Positions 6,966 to 15,238 of a stretch of DNA of 42,134 nucleotides are shown one piece after another. The stretch spans positions 1-42,134 of the forward strand of contig JAJPIS010000119.1 in assembly GCA_021324635.1 (NCBI GenBank), given 5' to 3'. The translations under genes and the position numbers were made by a program. Under the pieces are notes generated by a model. That model was not told where the DNA came from, ran no database searches, and saw only the letters and a list, made by a program, of their open reading frames with translations. Each line of letters opens with the position of its first letter. Positions within the stretch are counted from its first letter, which is position 1. This DNA comes from Gemmatimonadota bacterium. Lineage in GTDB: Bacteria > Gemmatimonadota > Gemmatimonadetes > Gemmatimonadales > Gemmatimonadaceae.

Positions 6966-8389
6966 AGCGCGCCCTCGGGGAAGTGCTCGAGTTGCTTCTT
7001 CACGTGCGCCAGGAACTGGTCGGCCACCGCGCCATCGATGAGCCGGTGATCGAACGAGAGCGAGAAGTACGAGCAGGTCCGGATGGCGATGACATCCTCC
7101 CCATCGGGTCCGGTCAAGACCTTGGGCCGCTTCTCGATCGCGCCGACCCCGAGGATCGCGACCTGTGGCTGATTGATGATCGGCGTGCCCATGAGCGACC
7201 CGAATACACCCGGATTGGTGATCGTGAAGGTACCGTCCTGTACCTCCTCGGGCTGGAGCCGCTTGGCCCGCGCCCGGGCCGCCAGGTCGTTGAGGGCGCG
7301 GGTCAGCCCGACGATCGACAGCTCGTCGGCCCGCTTGATGACCGGCACGATCAGGCCCCACTCGAGCGCGACGGCAATGCCGATGTTGTACTGCTTGCGA
7401 TAGATGACATCGTGATCGGCGACCGAGGCGTTGACGGCCGGGAACGCCTTGAGCCCATCGATCACCGCCTTGATCACGAACGGCAGATAGGTCAGCTTCT
7501 GGCCGCTCGCGGACTCGAACTCGGCCCGCTTCTGGGCGCGGATCCGCGCCACGCGCGTCAGGTCGATCTCGAAGAACGACGTGACATGGGCCGCGGTGCG
7601 CCGCGACGCGACCATGTGGTCGCTGATGAGTTGCCGCATCTTGGACATCGGCTCGACGACATCGCCGGCCCAGGGTTCGGGCGGCGGCAGCAGCGGCTCG
7701 TGCCCGCCGCTCATCGGAGGTCGCGGCGGCCCGGCCGGGCGCGCTCCCGCGCCCGCCGGTGCGGGTCCGGCGGCGAGCAACGCCTCGATGTCGCGCTTCG
7801 TGACTCGACCCGCGACCCCCGACCCCGCGAGACTCGCCAGCTCGATCCCGTGCTCGGCCGCGATCTTCCGCACGAGCGGCGACGACTTGGTCCGGAGCCG
7901 CTCCTCGAGGCTCTGGCCATTCCCCCCGCCGCCCGCCGCGGGCGCGCCATCGCGGCCGCCACCACGGCCACCACCGCCAGCCGCGCCGACCGTGGCGCGC
8001 GGGGCCGGTGTGGGCGGCAAAGCGGAGGCGCGCGATGCGGCTGACGCCGGCGTGGCGCTCGCCGCACCGGCCCCGGCCGGCGCCGGGGGAGCCGCGGCCG
8101 CGGCCGGCTGCGCGGCCGGCTGCGCGTCCACCGCCGCGCCCACGCTCGTCTCGAGCCGCGCGACCACGGTCTGGACGGCGACGGTCTGCCCCTCGGTGAC
8201 CAGGATTTCGGCCAGGGTACCGGCCGCCGGCGAGGGGATCTCGGCGTCTACCTTGTCGGTCGAGATCTCGAAGATCGGCTCGTCGCGCTTGACGACATCA
8301 CCGACGCTCTTGAGCCACTTGGAAACGGTCCCCTCGGCGATCGACTCGCCCATCTGGGGCATGATCACATCTACGCGCGCCACCGACAT
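6962..8389 (-). CDS. 2-oxoacid dehydrogenase E2, dihydrolipoamide acyltransferase
   Basis: Core acyltransferase of a 2-oxoacid dehydrogenase complex, 475 residues. The lipoyl domain comes first (1-80, lipoylated Lys46 in TDKVDAE). An Ala/Pro/Gly-rich linker follows (about 80-165), then an E1/E3-binding domain (SPLVRKIAAEHGIELASL), a second linker, and the catalytic domain with HRLIDG near residue 448. There is one lipoyl domain. Substrate specificity (pyruvate, branched-chain or 2-oxoglutarate) is not settled by sequence. The heterodimeric E1 encoded just upstream favours pyruvate or branched-chain acids over 2-oxoglutarate. No E3 gene is in the window. Confidence 0.92.
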   Translation of the reverse strand: MSVARVDVIMPQMGESIAEGTVSKWLKSVGDVVKRDEPIFEISTDKVDAEIPSPAAGTLAEILVTEGQTVAVQTVVARLETSVGAAVDAQPAAQPAAAAAPPAPAGAGAASATPASAASRASALPPTPAPRATVGAAGGGGRGGGRDGAPAAGGGGNGQSLEERLRTKSSPLVRKIAAEHGIELASLAGSGVAGRVTKRDIEALLAAGPAPAGAGARPAGPPRPPMSGGHEPLLPPPEPWAGDVVEPMSKMRQLISDHMVASRRTAAHVTSFFEIDLTRVARIRAQKRAEFESASGQKLTYLPFVIKAVIDGLKAFPAVNASVADHDVIYRKQYNIGIAVALEWGLIVPVIKRADELSIVGLTRALNDLAARARAKRLQPEEVQDGTFTITNPGVFGSLMGTPIINQPQVAILGVGAIEKRPKVLTGPDGEDVIAIRTCSYFSLSFDHRLIDGAVADQFLAHVKKQLEHFPEGAL

Positions 8390-8404
8390 ACCCTCGTTCT
8401 GAGT

Positions 8405-8770
8405 TCACAACTCTCCGTGCGGGGGTGCTCCGGGCCGCCCCCCGCCCGCGTCGTCCCGTGCCGCTCCGTCACCACGCCGCCGTGGCCCACGCAGCACCTG
8501 CCAGAGCACGAGGGCAGGCAGGCTGACCGCTCCGATGATGCCGCCGACCCCCGCGAACGCTTCCCAATTGCACGCCGGCAGCTCGGGGTCGACCGGCGTA
8601 CAGTGCATCATCGACCCGCGGATCTTCGCCACCAGCACCGCGATCATCGCGCCGCTGAAGAAGCCGGCGATCGTCATCAAGCATCCTAACGCCGTGAAGC
8701 GGGAACGGTTGCCAGGTCCGCTCGCCTCCTCTCGCCCGTCCCCGCCGGCCGCTCGTCCCTCCGTCGCCAC
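8405..8770 (-). CDS. Small two-helix membrane protein between E1-beta and E2
   Basis: 121 residues. A charged N-terminal tail is followed by a membrane helix (FTALGCLMTIAGFFSGAMIA), a loop with two cysteines (MHCTPVDPELPACNW), a second helix (GVGGIIGAVSLPALVLWQVL) and an Arg/Gly-rich C-terminal tail. The loop cysteines could form a disulfide if the loop is periplasmic. I recognise no family. It lies 6 bases after the E1-beta stop and 15 before the E2 start, so it interrupts genes for a soluble complex. Confidence 0.7.
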   Translation of the reverse strand: MATEGRAAGGDGREEASGPGNRSRFTALGCLMTIAGFFSGAMIAVLVAKIRGSMMHCTPVDPELPACNWEAFAGVGGIIGAVSLPALVLWQVLRGPRRRGDGAARDDAGGGRPGAPPHGEL

Positions 8771-8776
8771 GGCGGG

Positions 8777-9754
8777 TCAGTACCGGGCGAGCTGCCGTGC
8801 CGCTCGCACGATGTCCGCCGTCTGCGGCAGCACGAAGTCCTCGAGGGGCGGAGCGTACGGCAGGGGCACATCGGCCGCCGTCACTCGAAGCACCGGCGCG
8901 TCCAGCCACTCGAACGCCCGCTCGTTGATGCGTGCGGTGATCTCGCCCGCGATCCCCCCGGTCCGCGTATCCTCGTGGACGATGAGGACGCGATTGGTCT
9001 TGCGCACCGTCGCCACGATCGCGTCGTCGTCCATCGGGAGCAGCGAACGGAGGTCGAGGACCTCGATCGACAGGCCGTCCTCGCGCTCGAGCTGCTCGGC
9101 GGCCTCGAGCGCCTTCCAGACGGTCGCCGCATAGGTGATGATCGACAGGTCCCGCCCCTCGCGCGCGAGGCGCGCCTTGCCGATCGGGACGACGTGATCG
9201 GTGGCCGGGAGCGTCTCCTTGATCCGGCGATACAGGTACTTGTGCTCGAAGAACAGGACGCAATCGTCGTCGCGGATGGCGGCCTTGAGCAGTCCCTTGG
9301 CGTCGCTCGCCGTCGCCGGATAGACGATCTTGAGCCCCGGAGTGTGCAGGAAAGCGGCCTCGGGGTTCTGGGAGTGAAACGGGCCGCCGCGCACATAGCC
9401 GCCGCTCGGGCCCCGGACCACCATGGGGCACGGGAGCATTGCCCGATACCGGGCCGTCGCGACGTAGTTCGTCAGCATGTCGTAGGCGCACGAGATGAAG
9501 TCGATGAACTGCATCTCGCAGACCGGCCGCATCCCCATGTGTGCCGCGCCGGCGGCGGCACCGACGATCGCCGCCTCCGAGATCGGGGTGTCGATCACCC
9601 GCCCCTCCCCGAAGCGTGCCTGGAGCCCCTCGGTGACCTTGAAGGCGCCGCCATAGGCCCCGATGTCCTCGCCGAGGCAGAAGACCGATGGGTCCCGCTC
9701 CATCTCCTCGAAGAGGGCCTGCCGGATCGCCTCGAGGTAGGTCACCTCAGGCAT
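8777..9754 (-). CDS. 2-oxoacid dehydrogenase E1 component, beta subunit
   Basis: 325 residues, the normal length for E1-beta (PdhB/BkdA2 type). Typical segments are the N-terminal LGEDIGAYGGAFKVTEGL, then RVIDTPISEAAIVGAAAGAA, the central MQFIDFI and MVVRGPSGG, and the C-terminal SLLPMDDDAIV. With the alpha subunit it forms the heterotetramer that decarboxylates the 2-oxoacid on thiamine diphosphate and acylates the E2 lipoyl group. The start overlaps the E1-alpha stop by eight bases. Pyruvate and branched-chain 2-oxoacids are equally possible substrates. Confidence 0.92.
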   Translation of the reverse strand: MPEVTYLEAIRQALFEEMERDPSVFCLGEDIGAYGGAFKVTEGLQARFGEGRVIDTPISEAAIVGAAAGAAHMGMRPVCEMQFIDFISCAYDMLTNYVATARYRAMLPCPMVVRGPSGGYVRGGPFHSQNPEAAFLHTPGLKIVYPATASDAKGLLKAAIRDDDCVLFFEHKYLYRRIKETLPATDHVVPIGKARLAREGRDLSIITYAATVWKALEAAEQLEREDGLSIEVLDLRSLLPMDDDAIVATVRKTNRVLIVHEDTRTGGIAGEITARINERAFEWLDAPVLRVTAADVPLPYAPPLEDFVLPQTADIVRAARQLARY

Positions 9755-10943
9755 CGTGCGTCCCCCAGCCGGCCGGCCGCTCGTGCACTGCGACCGCCGA
9801 CGTCACCCCGCTCCGGAACCACAGCATCTCGGCCGCGGGCGGATCGGCGTAGACGCCGACCAGGGCGTCCGGGCCGACCGGCATGGGCGCCGCCTCGGCG
9901 TCGGCGGCCGCGGCGTCGATCTCCTGCTGCGCGCGGGCGTCGATGGCCGCCAGCTCCTGGCTGTCGACGTCACCAGACGCGAGCAGCGCGCGGGAGTAGC
10001 GGTCGAGCGGGTCGTTCTCGCGCTCCCAGTGCTCGATCTCGCCCGGCGGCACGTACGATTGGTTGTCGTGCTCGGCGTGCCCCTTGCGCCGGTAGGTGAG
10101 CAGCTCGATCAGCGTCACGCCCCCACCGGCACGCGCGCGATCGACGGCCCGCTTCGTCACCTGGTAGGTCGCGAGCACATCGTTCCCGTCGGCGCGCTCG
10201 CCCGCGATCCCATAGCCCGCGGCCTTGTCCAGGAACTGCGCCGCCGCCGTCTGCTTGGCGACCGGCGTCGAGTAGGCGTAGCCATTGTTCTCCACGACCA
10301 CCACGAGCGGGCACCGCTGGACGGCCGCGAAGTTCAGGCCCTCGTGAAATGCGCCGGTCGAGGTCGCGCCGTCTCCCACGTAGACGAGTCCGACGCGATC
10401 CTGCCCCCGCATCTTGAACGACAGCGTGACGCCGGCCATCACCGGGACCATGTCGCCGAGGTGCGAGATCTGGCCGATGAACCCGCGCACGAGATCGCCG
10501 TAGTGGATGTTGAGCTCGCGGCCTCGCGTCGGTGAGTCGCCCTTCGCCATGTACTGGCGGAGGATCTCGGCTGGCCGAGCACCCTGGACCAGCATCGATC
10601 CGAGGTTGCGGATGAGGGGCGACAGGATGTCGCCCTTGCTTCGGTCAAGCGCGTAGGCGCTCCCGACGGCGTCGGCCTCCTGACCCAGCGAGCGGAAGAG
10701 CCCACCGACGACCTTGGTCTGGCGATACAGGTTGACCAGCCGCTCCTCGAGCGAGCGGGTGAGCCGCATGTAGTAGTACAGCTCGAGCCGCTGCGCGCGT
10801 GAGAGACCGCTCTGCGCGTCGCGGGCGGTGTCGGTCCGGTCGGGGGCCCGCATAGCAGCCCCGGCGGCCGGCTGGGCGGCCGTCGTCGTGCCCCCGTTCC
10901 GCCGACGGCCGCCGTTCGATGATCCCCCCGCCCGGGTTCCCAT
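9747..10943 (-). CDS. 2-oxoacid dehydrogenase E1 component, alpha subunit
   Basis: 398 residues. The thiamine-diphosphate motif begins with GDG at 190-192 (VGDGATSTGAFHEGLN) and ends at ENNGYA (about 218-223). The phosphorylation-loop-like segment YRRKGHAEHDN lies further on. The first 45 residues are a Gly/Asn/Arg/Ala-rich extension not needed for the fold. The start at 10943 is chosen because it shares one base with the upstream stop (TGATG). Met31 is an alternative that would remove most of the extension. Confidence 0.9.
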   Translation of the reverse strand: MGTRAGGSSNGGRRRNGGTTTAAQPAAGAAMRAPDRTDTARDAQSGLSRAQRLELYYYMRLTRSLEERLVNLYRQTKVVGGLFRSLGQEADAVGSAYALDRSKGDILSPLIRNLGSMLVQGARPAEILRQYMAKGDSPTRGRELNIHYGDLVRGFIGQISHLGDMVPVMAGVTLSFKMRGQDRVGLVYVGDGATSTGAFHEGLNFAAVQRCPLVVVVENNGYAYSTPVAKQTAAAQFLDKAAGYGIAGERADGNDVLATYQVTKRAVDRARAGGGVTLIELLTYRRKGHAEHDNQSYVPPGEIEHWERENDPLDRYSRALLASGDVDSQELAAIDARAQQEIDAAAADAEAAPMPVGPDALVGVYADPPAAEMLWFRSGVTSAVAVHERPAGWGTHDA

Positions 10944-11236
10944 CAGTACGCGGCCTCGATGGTGTGAGCGGGCTCGGCGCGCCGATGAATCTGCACGAAG
11001 AACTTCTTCACGTTCTTGTCGAGGCGACTCTCGCCGATCTGGTCGGTCTGGGCTTCGACGAACGTGTAGTGCCCACCCTCCGGCACGGCCGTGATCCGGA
11101 GGGTCCCGAGCGGCCCGACGAACGTCCGCCCACGCGGCGCGTTGGCGGTCGTGGTCATGCCCAGGCCCCTGAAGAACGCGTCGGCCGCCGCCAGCACGGC
11201 CGCCGGGGCGATCTGGCTTCGATGAAAGAGCTTCAT
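10943..11236 (-). CDS. Small soluble protein, unknown function
   Basis: 97 residues. It opens with MKLFHRSQIAPAAVLAAADA and has strands in TFVGPLGTLRITAVPEGG and YTFVEAQTD, then a basic segment LDKNVKKFFVQIHRR. No signal peptide or known motif is seen. The ATG at 11236 overlaps the lipoprotein stop by four bases (ATGA), and its own stop shares a base with the E1-alpha ATG. A longer in-frame reading to 12130 lies across the lipoprotein and inositol synthase genes and is rejected. Confidence 0.65.
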   Translation of the reverse strand: MKLFHRSQIAPAAVLAAADAFFRGLGMTTTANAPRGRTFVGPLGTLRITAVPEGGHYTFVEAQTDQIGESRLDKNVKKFFVQIHRRAEPAHTIEAAY

Positions 11237-11658
11237 CGGATCGGCGCCTCCCCTGTCGCCGCCTGTACCTCCTGCCGCCAGTCCAACCGCTCGATCGGCT
11301 TGGTCGAATCCCGCCGGAACTGCATCCCGACCGCCCAGTCGCCGGACGCGATGAAGTTGAGCTTCGCGTAATAGGTGCCGGGCTGCGGGCCCGGCGTGAG
11401 ACCGTCCCACGTGTTCACCCCGTCGCGGCTCGTCGCGAACACCCGCCCTTCGGCGCCCTCGATCGCCTGGCCCGAGTTCTTGTCCCGGGCGACGACCTTG
11501 AAGATGATGTCCTGCCGGGCCGGCGGCGGCGACGGGTCGGAGGACACCTGGAAGGCGATGTCGGACGTCCAGAGGCGAAGGGCCGGCGGTTGGTTGCTCG
11601 ACGGCCCGCAGGCGGCGACGCCCACCAGGGCCAGCGCGGCCGCCCATCCGACCGTCAC
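11233..11658 (-). CDS. Putative lipoprotein, FixH/YtkA-like domain
   Basis: 141 residues. The N-terminus has a lipoprotein signal (VGWAAALALVGVAAC) with lipobox VAAC and Cys17 as the lipid site. The mature part is one beta-rich domain with KVVARDKNSGQAIEGAEGR and GTYYAKLNFIASGDWAVGMQ, resembling YtkA/FixH-type domains that handle small periplasmic ligands. The start is the GTG at 11658, which overlaps the inositol synthase stop as GTGA. The longer reading to 11940 runs through that gene. Function unknown. Confidence 0.72.
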   Translation of the reverse strand: MTVGWAAALALVGVAACGPSSNQPPALRLWTSDIAFQVSSDPSPPPARQDIIFKVVARDKNSGQAIEGAEGRVFATSRDGVNTWDGLTPGPQPGTYYAKLNFIASGDWAVGMQFRRDSTKPIERLDWRQEVQAATGEAPIR

Positions 11659-12974
11659 GCGTAGTACTCCAACCCGAGGTGGGTGATCTGCTCCTCGCCG
11701 ACGGGGTGGCGCAGGGTGTTCTTGAGCTTCGTTTGCTGGATGAAAAGGTCGTGCTCCGGCTGGAGCCCGCTCGCTGCCATCGGGCTCTTGTAGTAGAACG
11801 AGAGCCATTCCTGGATCCCCTTGAGTCCCGCGCGCTGCGCGAAGTCGGAGAACAGCGCCAGGTCGAGTACCAGTGGGGCCGCGAGAATCGAGTCGCGGCA
11901 CAGGAAATTGACCTTGATCTGCATCGGGTACCCCATCCACCCGACGATATCGATGTTATCCCATCCTTCCTTGTTGTCGCCGCGCGGCCGGTAATAGTTG
12001 ATCCGCACGACGTGCGAGAAATCGCCATACAACGTCGGGTAGGACTCGGGCTGGAGGATCGAGTGCAGCACGCTGAGCTTGGACTCCTCCTTGGTCTTGA
12101 ACGACGCCGGGTCATCGAGCACCTCGCCATCGCGGTTCCCGAGGATGTTCGTCGAGTACCACCCGGCGAGCCCGAGCATGCGCGCCTTGATCCCCGGCGC
12201 GATCGCCGTCTTGAGCCACGTCTGCCCGGTCTTGAAGTCCTTCCCCGAGATCGGCACGCCGCGATCCTTGGCGAGCTGGATCAGGCAGGGCATGTCGACC
12301 GTCAGGTTGGGGGCCCCGTTGGCGAAGGGCACGCCCTCCATGAGGGCCGCGTACGCGTAGAGCATCGATGGCGCGATCGCGTCATCGTTGCGCTCCATCG
12401 CCTTCTCGAACTGCTCGAGTGTGGCGTGGGCGGGTCCGGGCTTGATGTAGATCTCGGTCGACGCGCACCAGACGATGACGACGCGGTCGAGCCGGTTCCG
12501 GCTCTTGAACTCCCGGATATCCTGACGGATCTGCTCGGCGAGGTCGCGTTTCGTCTTGCCGCGTTTGACGTTCGTGCCGTTGATGCGGGTCACGTACTTG
12601 TTGTCGAACGCCGCCGGCAGCGGGGTGATGCCGGCGAGGAAGCTCGCGACCCGGTCGATGTGGGCGGGCTCCAGCACGCCGGCCTTGCGCGCCGCGGTAC
12701 ACGCGTCGTCGGGGATGGGGTCCCACGCGCCGAAGACGAGATCGTCGAGGCTGGCCAGCGGCACCAGATCCTTGATCAGCGGCGCGCGGTTCTCCGTCCG
12801 GCGGCCGAGGCGGATCGTCGCCATCTGGGTCAGCGAGCCGATCGGTGGCGCGGTCCCGCGGCGAACGCTCTCGACGCCGGCCATGAAGGTCGTCGCGACG
12901 GCGCCAAGCCCGGGCGTCATGATGCCGAGCCGCCCGGTGGGCGGGCGGACGGTCGGGGCGGAAGAGTCGGTCAT
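11655..12974 (-). CDS. ino1: Inositol-3-phosphate synthase
   Basis: 439-residue NAD-dependent synthase that converts glucose-6-phosphate to myo-inositol phosphate. The N-terminal NAD-binding turn GLGAVATTF is near residues 23-31. Characteristic segments include INGTNVKRGKTK, VVIVWCASTEIY, VPFANGAPNLTVD, ISGKDFKTGQTWLKT, GWYSTNILGNRDGEVL and DNIDIVGWMGYPMQIKVNF. The length fits the bacterial/archaeal type, shorter than the eukaryotic enzyme. The ATG at 12974 overlaps the stop of the CDP-alcohol phosphatidyltransferase by four bases (ATGA). This direct coupling points to phosphoinositide lipid synthesis rather than inositol catabolism. Confidence 0.93.
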   Translation of the reverse strand: MTDSSAPTVRPPTGRLGIMTPGLGAVATTFMAGVESVRRGTAPPIGSLTQMATIRLGRRTENRAPLIKDLVPLASLDDLVFGAWDPIPDDACTAARKAGVLEPAHIDRVASFLAGITPLPAAFDNKYVTRINGTNVKRGKTKRDLAEQIRQDIREFKSRNRLDRVVIVWCASTEIYIKPGPAHATLEQFEKAMERNDDAIAPSMLYAYAALMEGVPFANGAPNLTVDMPCLIQLAKDRGVPISGKDFKTGQTWLKTAIAPGIKARMLGLAGWYSTNILGNRDGEVLDDPASFKTKEESKLSVLHSILQPESYPTLYGDFSHVVRINYYRPRGDNKEGWDNIDIVGWMGYPMQIKVNFLCRDSILAAPLVLDLALFSDFAQRAGLKGIQEWLSFYYKSPMAASGLQPEHDLFIQQTKLKNTLRHPVGEEQITHLGLEYYA

Positions 12975-13666
12975 TTCCCCTTGAGCGCGGCCCGCGGTGC
13001 GACGGGCGTGGCGCGGGAAAAGCGGGCGGGAGGCGTGATCGTGACGCCCGACGCCGGCAACGTGGCGCGATAGACGGTGACCACGCGCTGCACCGCCGTG
13101 GCCCACGAGGTGACGGTCAACAGCACGACGATCGCCGCCAGGACCCAGCCGTCCAGGGCGAGGCCGAAGAACGCCTGCGGCGCCGACAGAAGCACGACGC
13201 GCTCCGGACGCTGCATGAGGCCCACCTTGGCGTCGATCCCCAGGGCTTCGGCCCGGGCTCGCGTGTAGGAGACGAGGAACCCGCCCACGATGCCCGCCAG
13301 CGTCACGACGAGCATCGGCACGCTCGCATGGCGCGGGTTGGTGGCGTAGAACACGGCCAGCCCAGCGAGCACGGCCGCGTCGGCGATCCGGTCCAGCGAG
13401 GAGTCGTAGAAGGCGCCGAAGATGCTGGTGCGGCCGCTGCGGCGGGCGACCGTGCCGTCGACGACGTCAAAGAACGCCGTCAGTCCCAGGAACCAGCCAC
13501 CGGTCCGGATGTGCCCCGCCCCGTAGATGATGCCGCCGGCGATCGAGCAGCAGGTCCCGAGGGTGGTAATGATGTTGGGGTTCACGCCGCGTCGCACGAG
13601 AACGGATGCGATCGGCTCGATGAGATGGAGATACCCGCGCTTGATCCATTCCCACAGAGGTATCAT
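12971..13666 (-). CDS. CDP-alcohol phosphatidyltransferase, likely phosphatidylinositol-phosphate synthase
   Basis: 231-residue integral membrane enzyme with about six helices. The full catalytic motif D-x2-D-G-x2-A-R-x8-G-x3-D-x3-D is present: Asp67, Asp70, Gly71, Ala74, Arg75, Gly84, Asp88 and Asp92. It moves a phosphatidyl group from CDP-diacylglycerol to an alcohol with two metal ions. The family also includes phosphatidylglycerophosphate synthases, but the four-base overlap with ino1 makes inositol-1-phosphate the most likely acceptor. It is the first gene of the long minus-strand run. The phosphatase that would complete phosphatidylinositol is not in the window. Confidence 0.88.
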   Translation of the reverse strand: MIPLWEWIKRGYLHLIEPIASVLVRRGVNPNIITTLGTCCSIAGGIIYGAGHIRTGGWFLGLTAFFDVVDGTVARRSGRTSIFGAFYDSSLDRIADAAVLAGLAVFYATNPRHASVPMLVVTLAGIVGGFLVSYTRARAEALGIDAKVGLMQRPERVVLLSAPQAFFGLALDGWVLAAIVVLLTVTSWATAVQRVVTVYRATLPASGVTITPPARFSRATPVAPRAALKGK

Positions 13667-13790
13667 GCGTAGCTAGGCGGCCGCCGCCGACGCGGCACAG
13701 GCAAAAACATTCGCCGGAGCGACGCCCCAGCCCGTCAAAGTTACCGGGCCGGAATACGCCGAGAAAGGGGCGCCACCGAGCCGCCACACG
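13667..13790. other. Spacer upstream of the long minus-strand operon
   Basis: This 124-base spacer separates the first gene of the minus-strand run from the stop of the NamZ gene. On the minus strand it holds TTGACG (13738-13733), which could be a -35 box, and an A/T-rich patch around 13702-13711 (AATGTTTTTG on the minus strand). The spacing of 21 bases is too long for a confident sigma-70 call. It is the only place in over 13 kb upstream of this run where a main promoter is expected. Confidence 0.3.
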
Positions 13791-15176
13791 TCAGTGATAC
13801 AGCGCGTACCGCCGGGCGCGCTGCTCGAATGCCACGACCGCCGGCAGCGACCGATCGATCACGGCATCGGGATCCGTGCCACGGAGGAGCGCGAGCCGCG
13901 CTTCCGGGGATCCGAACCGGAGATCGAAGGCCAGCGTGTCGAGATGCAGCGAGTCGGGGTCGACCCTGGCCACGGCCCAGAGCAGGGCCGCGCCCACGCG
14001 CGAGGCCTGGAAGGCGTCCCGGTCGGTGACGACGACGTGGAGACCGGCGACCCGACGCCCGCCGTATTTGCCGTCGGTCGGGTGTTCCGGTGTGAAGTCA
14101 TCGCGCTCGAACCGCACGCCCGGCAGCCCTCGGTCGGCCAGCAACGCCACGACCCGGCGCGCATCCAGCCAGGGTGCGCCGAGACGCTGGAAGGCGTCCG
14201 CGGTGCCGCGTCCCACGGACAGGTTCGACGCCTCGAACGCGACGAGGGCCGGGTAGATGAGGGCGCTCTCGGGCGACGGGAGGTTGGGTGACGGGCGCAC
14301 CCAGGGGAGCCCCGTCTCGTCGAACCAGAGCGCCCGCCGCCAGCCGCGCGCGGGCACGACGCGGAGGTCGGCATGGAGCCCCAGCACGTCGTTGTAGTAC
14401 AGCGCCAGCTCCCCCATCGTGAGTCCGTGCCGGAGGGGGATGGGCGCGAGCGCGTATGGTCGGGCCGGCCGGCCGGGCGCGCCGGGCTCGGGGTTGGCGA
14501 GCGCGCTGTCGAGGATCGGTCCCTCGGTGTGAATCCCGGTGATCGGGTTGGGTCGGTCGAGCACGACGACCGGCAGGTGGATCCGGTCGCACGCGCCCAG
14601 GGCGTACACCATCGAGGCGACGTACGTCCAGGTGCGCGTCCCGACGTCCTGGAGATCGATGACGAGCACGTCGAGCCGCCGGAGCACGCTATCGGGCGGC
14701 GGGAGCACGCTCGCACCGTAGAGCGAATACACCGGGATACCAGTCGCTCCCTCGACGCCGCCACCGACGAATTGCCGATCCTCGACCCCGCGAAGTCCGT
14801 GCTCCGGGGAGAAGAGCACGGTGAGGTGGACGTCCGCGCGCACGGCGCGCGCCGACCGGGTCAGGAGCGCGACGTCCGACGCGCCGGACCGGTCGACCCC
14901 CGTCTGGTTCGTGAGCAACCCGACCCGCTTGCCCCGAATCAGCCCGAGGCTATCCTCCAGCAGCACGCTGATGCCGGGCAGGATGCGTCCGGTGTGCACC
15001 GCCGGCGGCCGCTTGGGGTGGCCGATGACGCACGCGACGAGGCCGAGCGCCAGCGCGGCGCCGGAGGTCCCCCCTCGCCGCAGGGCCGCCAGATGTCGTC
15101 TCCAGCCCGCTCCGCCCCACCCAGACCCACACCCACACCCCCGGGATCCTCTCAGACGCTCGCCCCTCGGCCGCAC
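13791..15176 (-). CDS. namZ: Exo-beta-N-acetylmuramidase NamZ family (DUF1343)
   Basis: Up to 461 residues. The DUF1343 hallmarks occur in order: VGLLTNQTGVD, FSPEHGLRG, DLQDVGTRTWTY, LDRPNP with THTEGP-like segment IHTEGP, and SPNLPSPESALIYP. Characterised members (NamZ, family GH171) remove MurNAc from the non-reducing end of peptidoglycan fragments. A lipoprotein signal (ALALGLVAC) suggests export and lipid anchoring. The ATG at 15176 gives an implausible Gly/Cys/Arg-rich leader. A CTG at 15092, preceded by GGAG, would give a normal signal peptide, so the true start is uncertain. The gene diverges from the sodium symporter. Confidence 0.88.
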   Translation of the reverse strand: MRPRGERLRGSRGCGCGSGWGGAGWRRHLAALRRGGTSGAALALGLVACVIGHPKRPPAVHTGRILPGISVLLEDSLGLIRGKRVGLLTNQTGVDRSGASDVALLTRSARAVRADVHLTVLFSPEHGLRGVEDRQFVGGGVEGATGIPVYSLYGASVLPPPDSVLRRLDVLVIDLQDVGTRTWTYVASMVYALGACDRIHLPVVVLDRPNPITGIHTEGPILDSALANPEPGAPGRPARPYALAPIPLRHGLTMGELALYYNDVLGLHADLRVVPARGWRRALWFDETGLPWVRPSPNLPSPESALIYPALVAFEASNLSVGRGTADAFQRLGAPWLDARRVVALLADRGLPGVRFERDDFTPEHPTDGKYGGRRVAGLHVVVTDRDAFQASRVGAALLWAVARVDPDSLHLDTLAFDLRFGSPEARLALLRGTDPDAVIDRSLPAVVAFEQRARRYALYH

Positions 15177-15238
15177 GGTCCGACTCCCTGCCTGCTCACG
15201 CGCGTTTCACCTCGGCCACACCCTCGTCGTAGTAGGAG

